Assembly: GCF_021012795.1 (NCBI RefSeq) | Contig: NZ_VFYU01000014.1 | Coordinates: 157,173-221,172, forward strand | Direction of reading: 5' to 3' | Length of the DNA: 64,000 nucleotides | Source of the DNA: Psychrobacter sp. I-STPA10 | Lineage (GTDB): Bacteria; Pseudomonadota; Gammaproteobacteria; Pseudomonadales; Moraxellaceae | Shown: positions 10,185 through 18,251 of the stretch, piece after piece | How the letters are laid out: each line of letters starts with the position of its first letter | Numbering within the stretch: the first letter of the stretch is position 1 | Notes under the pieces: model-generated | The model's input: only the letters and a program-made list of their open reading frames with translations | Database searches by the model: none | What the model was told of the DNA's origin: nothing | Made by a program: the position numbers and the translations under genes

Positions 10185-11303
10185 ATGACCTTAAATAGTA
10201 CCAAAGAAATTATTGATGACATTCAAGCTGGAAAAATGGTCATCTTAATGGACGATGAAGACCGTGAAAATGAGGGTGACTTGCTGATGGCAGCCACTCA
10301 TGTGCGTCCTGAAGATATTAACTTTATGATTACTCATGCGCGTGGATTGGTGTGTTTGACCTTGACAGAAAAGCGATGTCAACGCTTAAACCTAGCCCCC
10401 ATGTCGCAAAATAATGGCTCAAAGTTTGGTACAGCATTTACCCAATCTATTGAAGCCGCCAAAGGTGTGACCACAGGCATCTCGGCTGCTGATAGAACCA
10501 AAACCATACAAGCGGCTGTCTCAGCAACTGCCAAAGCCGAAGATATTGTGCAGCCAGGGCATATCTTTCCGATTATGGCACAAAATGGTGGGGTGTTGCA
10601 TCGGGCAGGACATACCGAAGCAGGCTGTGATTTAACCCGATTAGCAGGGCTTGAGCCCGCAGCAGTGATTTGTGAAATTACCAATGCTGATGGTACGATG
10701 GCTCGCCGTGATGATTTAGAAAAATTTGCCGCTGAACATGACCTTAAAATTGGTACCATTGCAGATTTAATCAATTATCGTATTGCCCATGAGCAAACCA
10801 TTGAAGAAGTGGAAGTTCGTGACTTTCATACGGACTATGGTACGTTTACCCTGCACCGCTTCCGTGAATATGGCGCAACAGAGACGCATCTGGCATTGGT
10901 CAAAGGTGAGCCAAGCGAAGGCACTAGTACTATTCGTGTGCATGGCTTCCACCCATTGCGTGATTTATTTGCCGCCAAACATGATGAGACAGGGCGTAGT
11001 GGCTGGAGCGTGCAAGCCGCTCTTAAAGAAATCAGCCAGTCTGATAGAGGGGTGTTGGTATGGATTGGTAATAACGATCCTGTTAATTTAGGCGATACTC
11101 TGGATAAAGCGGCAAATAACCAGTCAGTCAATTCATTATCCAACCAACCTTATCGTAGTATTGGTGTTGGTGCACAAATCTTGCGCCATCTTGGGGTACA
11201 TAACATGCGCTTATTGTCTTCACCAATGAAGTTTTTTGCTTTATCGGGTTTTGACTTAAATGTGGTTGAGTTTGTCGAAGCGCCTGACTGCAAAAATAGC
11301 TAA
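10185..11303 (+). CDS. ribB: 3,4-dihydroxy-2-butanone-4-phosphate synthase with degenerate GTP cyclohydrolase II-like domain
   Basis: Makes the four-carbon precursor of riboflavin from ribulose 5-phosphate. The N-terminal DHBP synthase domain (about residues 1-200) has the acidic loop MDDEDRENEGD, then THARGLVCL and RAGHTEAGCDL. The C-terminal domain (about 205-372) aligns in outline with RibA but lacks the three-cysteine zinc cluster and CDC motif, so GTP cyclohydrolase II activity is not expected. Such RibBX proteins are known in gammaproteobacteria; a separate ribA should exist elsewhere. No FMN riboswitch motif is visible in the 147-bp leader. The ATG at 10185 opens with MTLNSTKEIIDDIQAGKMVI. 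Confidence 0.94.
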   Translation: MTLNSTKEIIDDIQAGKMVILMDDEDRENEGDLLMAATHVRPEDINFMITHARGLVCLTLTEKRCQRLNLAPMSQNNGSKFGTAFTQSIEAAKGVTTGISAADRTKTIQAAVSATAKAEDIVQPGHIFPIMAQNGGVLHRAGHTEAGCDLTRLAGLEPAAVICEITNADGTMARRDDLEKFAAEHDLKIGTIADLINYRIAHEQTIEEVEVRDFHTDYGTFTLHRFREYGATETHLALVKGEPSEGTSTIRVHGFHPLRDLFAAKHDETGRSGWSVQAALKEISQSDRGVLVWIGNNDPVNLGDTLDKAANNQSVNSLSNQPYRSIGVGAQILRHLGVHNMRLLSSPMKFFALSGFDLNVVEFVEAPDCKNS

Positions 11304-11414
11304 ATAGACTTCAGCTAAAATAAATGATGATGTTCTAAAAAACATGCTATACCCTCCCTAAGAGGCGTTAAGGCTTGTTTATCAAAGCAAGCACTGCAAT
11401 TTTAGCCTTGCAAG

Positions 11415-11438
11415 GGAATTTCTTTAAATAGAAATTCC
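11415..11438. repeat. Perfect hairpin between ribB and hydrolase gene
   Basis: The 9-bp arms GGAATTTCT and AGAAATTCC flank a TTAAAT loop. CCTTGCAAGG and CCTACAAGG flank it, and CCCTCCCTAA (11352) may pair with the later GGAGGGGG run. It has no terminal T-run. It may be a mobile repeat or a structured RNA. Confidence 0.55.
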
Positions 11439-11644
11439 TACAAGGAGGGGGCTAGGGGGAAGGCTAAGACTGTGGTAATTTATTAAAAATAACCACAACG
11501 ATACTTTTTGAAACACCACCAAATAAATATCAAGTAATAATCACATATCTTCTGTTTTTATAACTTAGTCATCAGTGGCTATCTAATAGTGGCCACTAGT
11601 ATGATAAAAATAATGATAAAACAGTGACACAAAAAATAATTGTA

Positions 11645-11756
11645 TATAGTCAATCTAATATAAATCCACCACAAAGCAACCAAGTGTAGCAAGTGTAGAT
11701 AGCACCCACATCAAGCGAGGTTAACCTCGTGGTAGATTTATCGTAGACAGACTATA
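11645..11756 (+). repeat. Dispersed TATAGTC inverted-repeat element, copy 3 (best preserved)
   Basis: A 112-bp element with terminal inverted repeats of about 28 bp. The left end (11645-11672) and the reverse complement of the right end (11729-11756) agree at TATAGTC-N2-TCTA-N2-ATAAATC-N2-CCAC with few differences. The interior has a perfect 14-bp palindrome CGAGGTTAACCTCG (11716-11729). It encodes no protein, which fits a miniature inverted-repeat transposable element. Confidence 0.75.
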
Positions 11757-11818
11757 CAAACAAGCACCGTTTTAATCACCTAATATTCTATATTACTGTG
11801 TATACATCTTTATTTAAT

Positions 11819-12751
11819 ATGTATTTAAAAAATATCTTACTATCTTCTCCCCATACTAATACTGGCTTACCAATAACTATTGTGGGCAAAGGCAAGCCCA
11901 TATTATTGCTGCATGCTTTTGGTATGGATAGCAGAGAATTTATTCCGTTTATTGCACCATTAAGCACCCGCTATCAATTTTATTTACCGCACTTTCGAGG
12001 ATTTGGACTGGCTAGTAATATAAAACTTACCCAATTTGACTTTATTGAGCAATATGCTGATGATACGCAAGCGGTTATTTCTCATATCTGTAACGAGCAC
12101 AGAATCACATCTTTACCCGTTGCTGCTATCTCGATGGGGGCGTTGGTAATGTGGGCGTATTTCCAGCGGTTTGGAACAGATAAAATAAGCCGTTATCTTA
12201 ATATTGATCAATCACCTGTGATTCACAATCAACCCGATTGGCAAGGGGGATTGTTTGGTGAGCAACAAGGCGAAATCTTTGCCAATTTCCAAAAAATTTT
12301 GGATACTGCCCTGCCCTATCTTAATAATATCGATTCATTTACTCATCTACCTTATAAAGTTAAGCGACAAATGCTGTATATGGAACGGCAATTTTCGCTG
12401 CTGTCTGTGGGACGTTGGCAGTCAAAAGCAATAATTCACCTCCTAGGTTATCGTACGCCTCAGCGTCTAGTATTTTATAAACACCCGACTTGGCAACATA
12501 AGCTGTGCTGCTTGTCTGCCTATCTGAAGCTGCCTTATGACTACCGTGCTGCTATTGATAATATTGATATTCCTGTTACTTTGTTAATAGGTGCTCGCTC
12601 TAAACTATATGCCCCTGCTTGGCAAAGTAAATTAGCAGGGTATTTAGAAGATGTTAACGAGATAATATTGCCCCACTCAGGACATGCCATACCGTTGGAT
12701 GCACCAGTAGGATTTTATCAGACGCTTAAACAATTTTTGGATAAGAGGTAG
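11819..12751 (+). CDS. Alpha/beta-fold hydrolase
   Basis: 310 residues from the ATG at 11819; an in-frame GTG at 11798 would add seven, and neither has a clear ribosome site. The fold is recognisable from PILLLHAFGMDSREF (strand and oxyanion region), the nucleophile elbow AISMGALV with the probable catalytic serine, and a C-terminal PHSGHAIPLDAP with the probable catalytic histidine. The acid is likely the aspartate in NIDIPVTLLIGARS or nearby. An esterase or similar role is expected, but the substrate cannot be told. No partner gene is adjacent. Confidence 0.85.
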   Translation: MYLKNILLSSPHTNTGLPITIVGKGKPILLLHAFGMDSREFIPFIAPLSTRYQFYLPHFRGFGLASNIKLTQFDFIEQYADDTQAVISHICNEHRITSLPVAAISMGALVMWAYFQRFGTDKISRYLNIDQSPVIHNQPDWQGGLFGEQQGEIFANFQKILDTALPYLNNIDSFTHLPYKVKRQMLYMERQFSLLSVGRWQSKAIIHLLGYRTPQRLVFYKHPTWQHKLCCLSAYLKLPYDYRAAIDNIDIPVTLLIGARSKLYAPAWQSKLAGYLEDVNEIILPHSGHAIPLDAPVGFYQTLKQFLDKR

Positions 12752-12874
12752 TTATATTAAACATATACCTATCCTAAAATGGCTCAGCTTTTTCCACAAT
12801 TACAAAGATATTTTTAAAACTTTATGCTACAGTAATCATAGCTTCATTATAGTAGTCTATTAAGGATATCAATC

Positions 12875-13378
12875 ATGCGACAAGCTCTCATTGCACTTTT
12901 AATAATGCTGGGTATCGGTATCAGTCCATATAGTATGGCAGCATCTGATACTCAATCTAACGAAGAAGCTTTTGTTGATGTTATTGGTAGTATTTGTGAA
13001 AGAGAAGCTTTTGATATCATGATTATCAAGCAGTCAGGGGGCACACCTGACGTTGCCCAACAATATCTTAATAACGAAATCCTACAACCACTACAAAAAA
13101 CCATCCAAGAAGATGCCAAAGTCAATCCTGATTTTGGTCAGCTAATCATAGATTTATCTGCGGTATTTTCTCAAATAATTCTTAGAATGGCATGGGAAGA
13201 CAATACCAATGTGGTTCAAGAACAAGTCACCAAATATGGCTCAGCAGAGCTTAATCAAAAGCAACAAGAGGAAACTTGGGAACAGATAAAAACACATGCA
13301 GCAGGCTTTTCTACTCAGATGGAAATGATGTGTGAAACTGAGCTACATAAAGCTATACCCACCCTGCAAAAGAAATAG
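12875..13378 (+). CDS. Small secreted protein of unknown function
   Basis: 167 residues beginning with a clear signal peptide (ALIALLIMLGIGISPYSMA, cleavage probably after residue 22). The mature part is acidic, mostly helical and has two cysteines that could pair. The ribosome site TAAGGA lies upstream of the ATG. I do not recognise a family. It is followed 91 bp later by another small secreted orphan on the same strand, which may be co-transcribed. Confidence 0.75.
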   Translation: MRQALIALLIMLGIGISPYSMAASDTQSNEEAFVDVIGSICEREAFDIMIIKQSGGTPDVAQQYLNNEILQPLQKTIQEDAKVNPDFGQLIIDLSAVFSQIILRMAWEDNTNVVQEQVTKYGSAELNQKQQEETWEQIKTHAAGFSTQMEMMCETELHKAIPTLQKK

Positions 13379-13469
13379 CAGATTGGATGGAAAGATGCTA
13401 ATATCTTAATATAATCAAGCTAACTATATTAATATTTGTAATTAGATTTAGGTACTTTGAAGGGACACT

Positions 13470-13823
13470 ATGAAAAAAATAACTTTCTTTATTATTTCTA
13501 TTACAGTACTAAGTACTAATTCTATAGCTTTAGCTGCAAATCCATCTAGTTTATCTTACGAAGCAAGAGACTATATAGAATCTCAATCACTAAGTGCTCT
13601 ATCATGTGCTAGTAATTACAGTACTGTTGAAGATGTTAGACTAACCTATTGGGATTATAGAAATAATGGTCTTTATGTTCGAGGTGATTATAAAATACGT
13701 GGATTCTGGGGACGGGTATCTGGTGCATTTAAAGCTACTATTACATATGATGGACAAATCACATGGATGAGTTGGAAAGAACCAGTTGCTAGTGGTACAG
13801 TCTCTAGAAGCTGTCTAAACTAA
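13470..13823 (+). CDS. Small secreted protein of unknown function
   Basis: 117 residues with a signal peptide (ITFFIISITVLSTNSIALA, cleavage about residue 23). The mature part is aromatic and beta-rich (DVRLTYWDYRNNGLYVRGDY, then GAFKATITYDGQITWMSW) and has two cysteines, one near the C-terminus, that could form a disulfide. GAAGGGA precedes the ATG. Its codon use is more AT-rich than neighbouring housekeeping genes, which may hint at recent acquisition. No family recognised. Confidence 0.7.
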   Translation: MKKITFFIISITVLSTNSIALAANPSSLSYEARDYIESQSLSALSCASNYSTVEDVRLTYWDYRNNGLYVRGDYKIRGFWGRVSGAFKATITYDGQITWMSWKEPVASGTVSRSCLN

Positions 13824-13864
13824 TTATTTAGCATCTAAACTAATTCCAACTAGGTTAGTTATAC

Positions 13865-14122
13865 TTAATTTGTATAAGTCTCAACCAACTCAAACCTTGG
13901 TACTTGTTGACCATCAACCGTCACCATCTCAGTAAACATTGCTAACGGTCGTACCCATACACTATAGTCACCATAAAGACAGCGATAGACCACCATAAGC
14001 TCATCGGTCTCGGAATGGCGAGCGGTATGCAAGACTTGATAAAGGTTGCCTTTATAGTGGCGGTAAATGCCTTGGGGAATTGGGGTATTAGAATTATGGT
14101 CTTTACTTAAATTATTACCCAA
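13865..14122 (-). CDS. DUF1653 domain protein
   Basis: 85 residues. The core IPQGIYRHYKGNLYQVLHTARHSETDELMVVYRCLYG matches DUF1653, a small SH3-like domain of unknown function. The only plausible start is TTG at 14122, which overlaps the end of vapC by eight bases and has GGAG a few bases upstream inside vapC. This implies translational coupling to the toxin gene. The functional link to VapBC is unknown and may be coincidental. Confidence 0.8.
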   Translation of the reverse strand: MGNNLSKDHNSNTPIPQGIYRHYKGNLYQVLHTARHSETDELMVVYRCLYGDYSVWVRPLAMFTEMVTVDGQQVPRFELVETYTN

Positions 14123-14522
14123 ACCAGTTCTCCAGTTTTAAACCATCAATCATAGTAAAGTCTTTGGTATTACGAGTAACCAATATCATATCATTAGCCA
14201 TTGCCACACTGGCAATTTGACTATCAACAAAACCAACAGGTGTACCCGCCTGCTTTGCATTTGCTCGGATACTGGCATGAATATCAGCACAGCTTTTAGT
14301 ATAGTTTAAACAAGGTAAAGTAATAATTTGAGAGTTTAGGAAATCATACACTCTTTGTTTTTTTTTACCCTTTGGCATGATTTGATAACCATAATATAAC
14401 TCTTGCCAAACAGGTATCGCTAAATATATTTGGTTCAAACAATCATAATACTGTTTGACCACCTTTTTATTGGCTAACGGTCTGATAACTTCAGAAAATG
14501 TATTGGTATCTAAAACATACAT
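14115..14522 (-). CDS. vapC: VapC-type PIN-domain ribonuclease toxin
   Basis: 135 residues. PIN-domain acidic residues are visible: Asp in MYVLDTNTFSEV (N-terminus), Glu in WQELYYG, Asp in VGFVDSQIASVAM and the final VTRNTKDF motif. VapC toxins cleave tRNA or rRNA when released from the antitoxin. I choose the ATG at 14522 because it overlaps the antitoxin stop as TGATG, the classic coupled arrangement; the in-frame start at 14537 would overlap more. Antitoxin-toxin order is the standard one. Confidence 0.9.
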   Translation of the reverse strand: MYVLDTNTFSEVIRPLANKKVVKQYYDCLNQIYLAIPVWQELYYGYQIMPKGKKKQRVYDFLNSQIITLPCLNYTKSCADIHASIRANAKQAGTPVGFVDSQIASVAMANDMILVTRNTKDFTMIDGLKLENWFG

Positions 14523-14824
14523 CACATATCGTCCCAATTAAACTCACGACCTTCTTCTTTAGAACGTACATCAGCCCATGGGTCTTGCCAATCTTGATAA
14601 TCAGTCTCGCTTAACTCCTGTTCAAGCTTTTTTCGCCACGCCAAAAAACTCGCCTGCCTATCCGAACACTCTTTATCAAATTGTCTAGATTCTGCTTGAT
14701 GTAAATGGATAACCAAACGATTTTCTTGCTTTTGAATTTCTACCTGTTCTGTATCTACATGAAATCCAGCAGGCAAGGCAATTAATTGCTCTGCACCAAT
14801 ATTGATTATTTTTGCAATGGTCAT
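14522..14824 (-). CDS. vapB: VapB-type antitoxin (AbrB/SpoVT-like)
   Basis: 100 residues. The N-terminal half (TIAKIINIGAEQLIALPAGF, then VEIQKQENRLVIH) has the swapped-hairpin AbrB pattern that binds the operon's own promoter. The acidic, Trp-rich C-terminus (DWQDPWADVRSKEEG) is the likely toxin-wrapping tail. The ATG at 14824 has AGGTGAG six bases upstream; the in-frame GTG at 14830 has no room for a ribosome site. Autoregulation is expected from the family, not shown here. Confidence 0.88.
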   Translation of the reverse strand: MTIAKIINIGAEQLIALPAGFHVDTEQVEIQKQENRLVIHLHQAESRQFDKECSDRQASFLAWRKKLEQELSETDYQDWQDPWADVRSKEEGREFNWDDM

Positions 14825-14862
14825 AATCACCTCACCTACTTTTTATCATCTAAAACGAACTA

Positions 14863-16071
14863 TCACGCCACTGTCACCTTAGCAAATGCCTTTTTACCTG
14901 CTTGAATGACAGCAGTTTGTCCACTGGTTAAATTAAAGCCAGCATCGACCACTTCATTATCAACCTTTACCGCACCACGTTTCACCATGTCTTTAGCAGA
15001 GGCGTTATTTTTGGCAAGTTCGGCTTGGTTTAGGATTTGAGTAATAAACAATGCCTCTTGTCCGTCCTCTAACTCAAGCATCACTTCGGGCAAATCAACA
15101 GGCAATTCTCCATCAGCTAGCACATTACCTGCTGATTTATGGGCATTTTCTGCTGACTCTTTATCATGGAAACGCTCAATTAATTCTTCTGCCAATATGC
15201 GTTTTATCTCTTGTGGATTGCGACCATTTTCCATCTCTGCCATCAATGCGTCCACTTCTTCCATCGGCTTAAAGCTTAAAAACTCAAAGTAACGGCGGAT
15301 TAGCGTATCTGGCATAGATAGGATTTTTTGATACATGGTGCCAGGGGTGTCGTAAATAGCGACATAATTACCCAATGATTTGGACATTTTATTGACACCG
15401 TCCAAACCTTCCAAAATCGGCACAGTGATACATACCTGTGGCGTTTGTCCATAGCGAGATTGTAAGGTACGTCCCATCAGCAGGTTAAAGGTCTGGTCAG
15501 TTCCGCCCAATTCTACGTCCGCTTTTAGGGCAATCGAGTCATAACCTTGCACCAATGGGTATAAAAACTCATGGATAGAAATGGGTGTTTGTGCTGCATA
15601 ACGCTTAGAGAAGTCATCACGCTCTAGCATACGTGACACAGTCTGCTGACTGGCAAGCTGTATCATATCGGCTGCACTCATGTCATTAAACCACTCGGAG
15701 TTAAAAACCACTCGGGTTTTATCTTTATCCAAGATTTTAAATACTTGCTCGGCATAAGTTTTGGCATTGGCTTTGATTTGTTCATCGGTCAATGGTGGAC
15801 GGGTGGCATTTTTGCCTGAGGGGTCACCAATTTTGGCAGTGTAATCTCCAATCAAAAAGTAAATCTCATGCCCCAAATCTTGGAAATGTTTAAGTTTATT
15901 AATCAATACCGTATGCCCCAAATGTAAGTCAGGGGCAGTAGGGTCAAAACCTGCTTTAATTTTTAGTGGACGGTTTTCTTTAAGCTTGGCAACCAAATCT
16001 TCCTCGGATAGAATTTCATGGGTACCACGCTGGATAAGTTTCAGTTGTTCTTCAACAGATAATTGGCTCAT
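14863..16071 (-). CDS. tyrS: Tyrosyl-tRNA synthetase
   Basis: Charges tRNA-Tyr with tyrosine. At 402 residues it fits the TyrRS-type with a C-terminal S4 domain. The class I HIGH signature appears as [13 protein letters not shown] (about residue 47) and KMSKS as [12 protein letters not shown] (about residue 230). The S4 domain (about 340-400) contains [15 protein letters not shown]. It lies 38 bp upstream of vapB on the same strand, but transcription units are probably separate. Confidence 0.97.
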   Translation of the reverse strand: MSQLSVEEQLKLIQRGTHEILSEEDLVAKLKENRPLKIKAGFDPTAPDLHLGHTVLINKLKHFQDLGHEIYFLIGDYTAKIGDPSGKNATRPPLTDEQIKANAKTYAEQVFKILDKDKTRVVFNSEWFNDMSAADMIQLASQQTVSRMLERDDFSKRYAAQTPISIHEFLYPLVQGYDSIALKADVELGGTDQTFNLLMGRTLQSRYGQTPQVCITVPILEGLDGVNKMSKSLGNYVAIYDTPGTMYQKILSMPDTLIRRYFEFLSFKPMEEVDALMAEMENGRNPQEIKRILAEELIERFHDKESAENAHKSAGNVLADGELPVDLPEVMLELEDGQEALFITQILNQAELAKNNASAKDMVKRGAVKVDNEVVDAGFNLTSGQTAVIQAGKKAFAKVTVA

Positions 16072-16295
16072 TTGTCTCTCTCATTATTCAATTTTAGTGA
16101 CTTTTAGTGTTTCTCTGATTTTATCTAAATGCTAAATAGTCTAACATGAGCTAATTATACTATGTTTGTTTGGGTTTGTTTGTTTTGCGTAGAGATCGCT
16201 TAGGAACAACTAAGAAACTATGAAACATGGCAAAGTTGATGATACTTTAATTTAATTACGATCAAAAAGTGCCAAAATTATGACAAGGATTTCTT

Positions 16296-16313
16296 ATGAG
16301 TAATATTTTATGA
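16296..16313 (+). CDS. Five-codon reading frame overlapping the DUF3800 start
   Basis: AAGGA is followed six bases later by an ATG that opens a frame encoding MSNIL and stopping at TGA, whose bases overlap the next ATG as ATGA. The ribosome site is ideally spaced for this mini-frame and too far (about 22 bases) from the DUF3800 ATG. Translation of the downstream gene probably depends on termination-reinitiation. It could also be chance. Confidence 0.4.
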   Translation: MSNIL

Positions 16314-17206
16314 GTCAGCAAAATACAAAATCACAAAAGTTTAAACCGCAACTGCCATTATTTGAATTTGCCAATGAAGACAAGTTGCATGAATATCATG
16401 CACAGACTACTACTAATGTGACAGCAAATCCTAAACCAGATAATTTTAGCGACTATGTGGTCTATGTCGATGAAAGTGGCGACCATAGCCTAGATAGTAT
16501 CAATCCTGATTATCCTGTCTTTGTATTGGCATTTACTATTTTTCATAAACGTCATTATGCTGAAAAAATTGTGCCTGCTGTTGAGAAGTTTAAGTTTAAC
16601 TATTTTGGTCATGATTTAATCGTATTACATGAGCATGAAATTCGTAAAAAGAAAAATGCGTTTACACCACTTAACAATCGAGCTTTATATCAATGCTTTA
16701 TGCATGATTTATCACAGATTATGACACGTAGTAACTTTATACTGGTTGCTTGTGTCATAGATAAAGATAAATTAAAAAACTCTAATATTATGACTGAGGA
16801 TAATAATCCCTACCATCTAGCATTGGGATTTTGTTTAGAAGGATTGTATGATTTTTTGGCAGAAAAACAGCAGTTAGAGCAAAAAACCCATATTTTAGTA
16901 GAATGTCGAGGTAAAAAAGAGGATAAAGCACTAGAGCTTGAATTTCGACGTATGTGTACAGGGGAAAATCGCAAAAAACTACTATTACCTTTTGAGATGG
17001 TATTTGTAAATAAACAAGCCAACTCAACAGGATTACAACTGGCAGACTTGGTTGCCAGACCAATCGGCATTAACTATTTGCGTTCTAATCAGCAAAACCA
17101 AGCTTTTGAGATTTTAAAAAAGAAATTTATGTGCCGAGGTGGGCGTCAATGTTTAGGAAAAGATTATGAGGATTATGGACTAAAAGTCATACCAAAAATC
17201 AAATAA
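16310..17206 (+). CDS. DUF3800 domain protein
   Basis: 298 residues. YVVYVDESGDHSLDS near residue 50 is the DUF3800 signature with Asp and Glu of a predicted RNase H-like active site, and TGLQLADLVARPIG near residue 243 is the conserved C-terminal motif. The family is widespread, often sporadic, and commonly near mobile or defence genes; biochemical role is not established. The ATG at 16310 is coupled to a five-codon upstream frame. It stands alone between tyrS and a CAP-domain gene. Confidence 0.88.
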   Translation: MSQQNTKSQKFKPQLPLFEFANEDKLHEYHAQTTTNVTANPKPDNFSDYVVYVDESGDHSLDSINPDYPVFVLAFTIFHKRHYAEKIVPAVEKFKFNYFGHDLIVLHEHEIRKKKNAFTPLNNRALYQCFMHDLSQIMTRSNFILVACVIDKDKLKNSNIMTEDNNPYHLALGFCLEGLYDFLAEKQQLEQKTHILVECRGKKEDKALELEFRRMCTGENRKKLLLPFEMVFVNKQANSTGLQLADLVARPIGINYLRSNQQNQAFEILKKKFMCRGGRQCLGKDYEDYGLKVIPKIK

Positions 17207-17499
17207 CTCTAAAAATTTAAAAAATACAAACGCCAAAAAAGCGAAAAGCCTCTAGGAACCCCCAGAAGCTTAGACGCCGATCGGGAACCCCCAATCCACT
17301 TAGGTATTATTATAGGCTGACTTATACTACCTGTAAAGTATAAAACTGATATAAGCATAAGAATAAACTACCTAATAAGGATCAATTTACGCCCACACCT
17401 TCTAAACAAACTTTACCCATCTACATTGATAAAAACTGGCAGTCCATCTACTGTCATTTTTTCTTTTATATTAAAGGTTAAAGGTTTGAACATTACTAC
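17207..17499. other. Convergent intergenic region with GC-rich direct repeat
   Basis: It contains two copies of GGAACCCCCA (17255-17264 and 17284-17293), 29 bp apart, with CCGATCGG at 17277-17284, in an otherwise AT-rich stretch. No gene is seen. Confidence 0.5.
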
Positions 17500-18060
17500 T
17501 TATTGCTTACCAAAATTTTGCACCCAATAAGTGGTATATTCAGAGTTTGCATTAGACGCACACGCCATACCAAAATCTTGGTAATCAGGACTCATCATAT
17601 TTTTACAATGTCCTTCACTTGCAATCCAGCCATTAATGGTGTCATCCAGTGTTTTTCGACCTGCTGAGATATTTTCCGCTTTATAACTGTTGTTGGCATA
17701 GCCTGCGGCAATGATTCTTTGCTCCATTGTGCGACCATCTTGGCTCTCATGACTAAAATAATTATTATCCGCCATGTCTTTGGCATGCAAACTAGCGGAC
17801 TGCGCCAAATGCCCATTCCAAACTAATGACTCAACCGCTGGATAGAAAGTAGCACCACAATATCTACCTTCACTACGTACTTTATTGACCGCCTCTAGCA
17901 TGGCTTGTTGGGTTAAACCTTCAGGGCAATGGGTATCTGTCACTGTATTTTTTATATAATTTTTGGCGTTGGGATCTTCTTTACAATCACCAATACAGCA
18001 GCCAACTAAGATATTGGCACAGACAAGCACTGATATTATTTTAATTGTGTTTGATATCAT
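17500..18060 (-). CDS. CAP/SCP-domain lipoprotein
   Basis: 186 residues. A short signal peptide ends in ILVGC, a lipobox, so it is probably membrane anchored. The SCP/PR-1 (CAP) domain occupies about residues 55-185: LVWNGHLAQSASLHAKDMA, then the conserved NNYFSHESQDGRTMEQRI, AENISAG and a final GHCKNMMSPDYQDFGMA. Histidines and glutamates of the CAP cavity are present. Four N-terminal cysteines follow the lipobox. Function of bacterial CAP proteins is mostly unknown. Confidence 0.9.
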   Translation of the reverse strand: MISNTIKIISVLVCANILVGCCIGDCKEDPNAKNYIKNTVTDTHCPEGLTQQAMLEAVNKVRSEGRYCGATFYPAVESLVWNGHLAQSASLHAKDMADNNYFSHESQDGRTMEQRIIAAGYANNSYKAENISAGRKTLDDTINGWIASEGHCKNMMSPDYQDFGMACASNANSEYTTYWVQNFGKQ

Positions 18061-18251
18061 GGTTGATTTTCCTTATTTTAATTTTAAAATAACAATATAT
18101 ATTAGAAATTATTAATAAAAATATAAATTACTTAAAATTACGCTGTATAATCATAACCTCTAATAATATTTACTAAGACAATCAGGATTCATAAGCAACT
18201 GCCAAAGTTCGAGTTGTTGAAAACTATAAATTAATAATAGACAGCTATTAA

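Larger units (their letters stand above)
11304..11818. other. Non-coding region with hairpin and dispersed element
   Basis: 515 bp between ribB and the hydrolase gene. It holds a perfect hairpin at 11415-11438, surrounding G-rich and C-rich blocks at 11351-11360 and 11443-11462 that may pair with each other, and the best-formed dispersed element at 11645-11756. No gene is seen. Confidence 0.65.
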
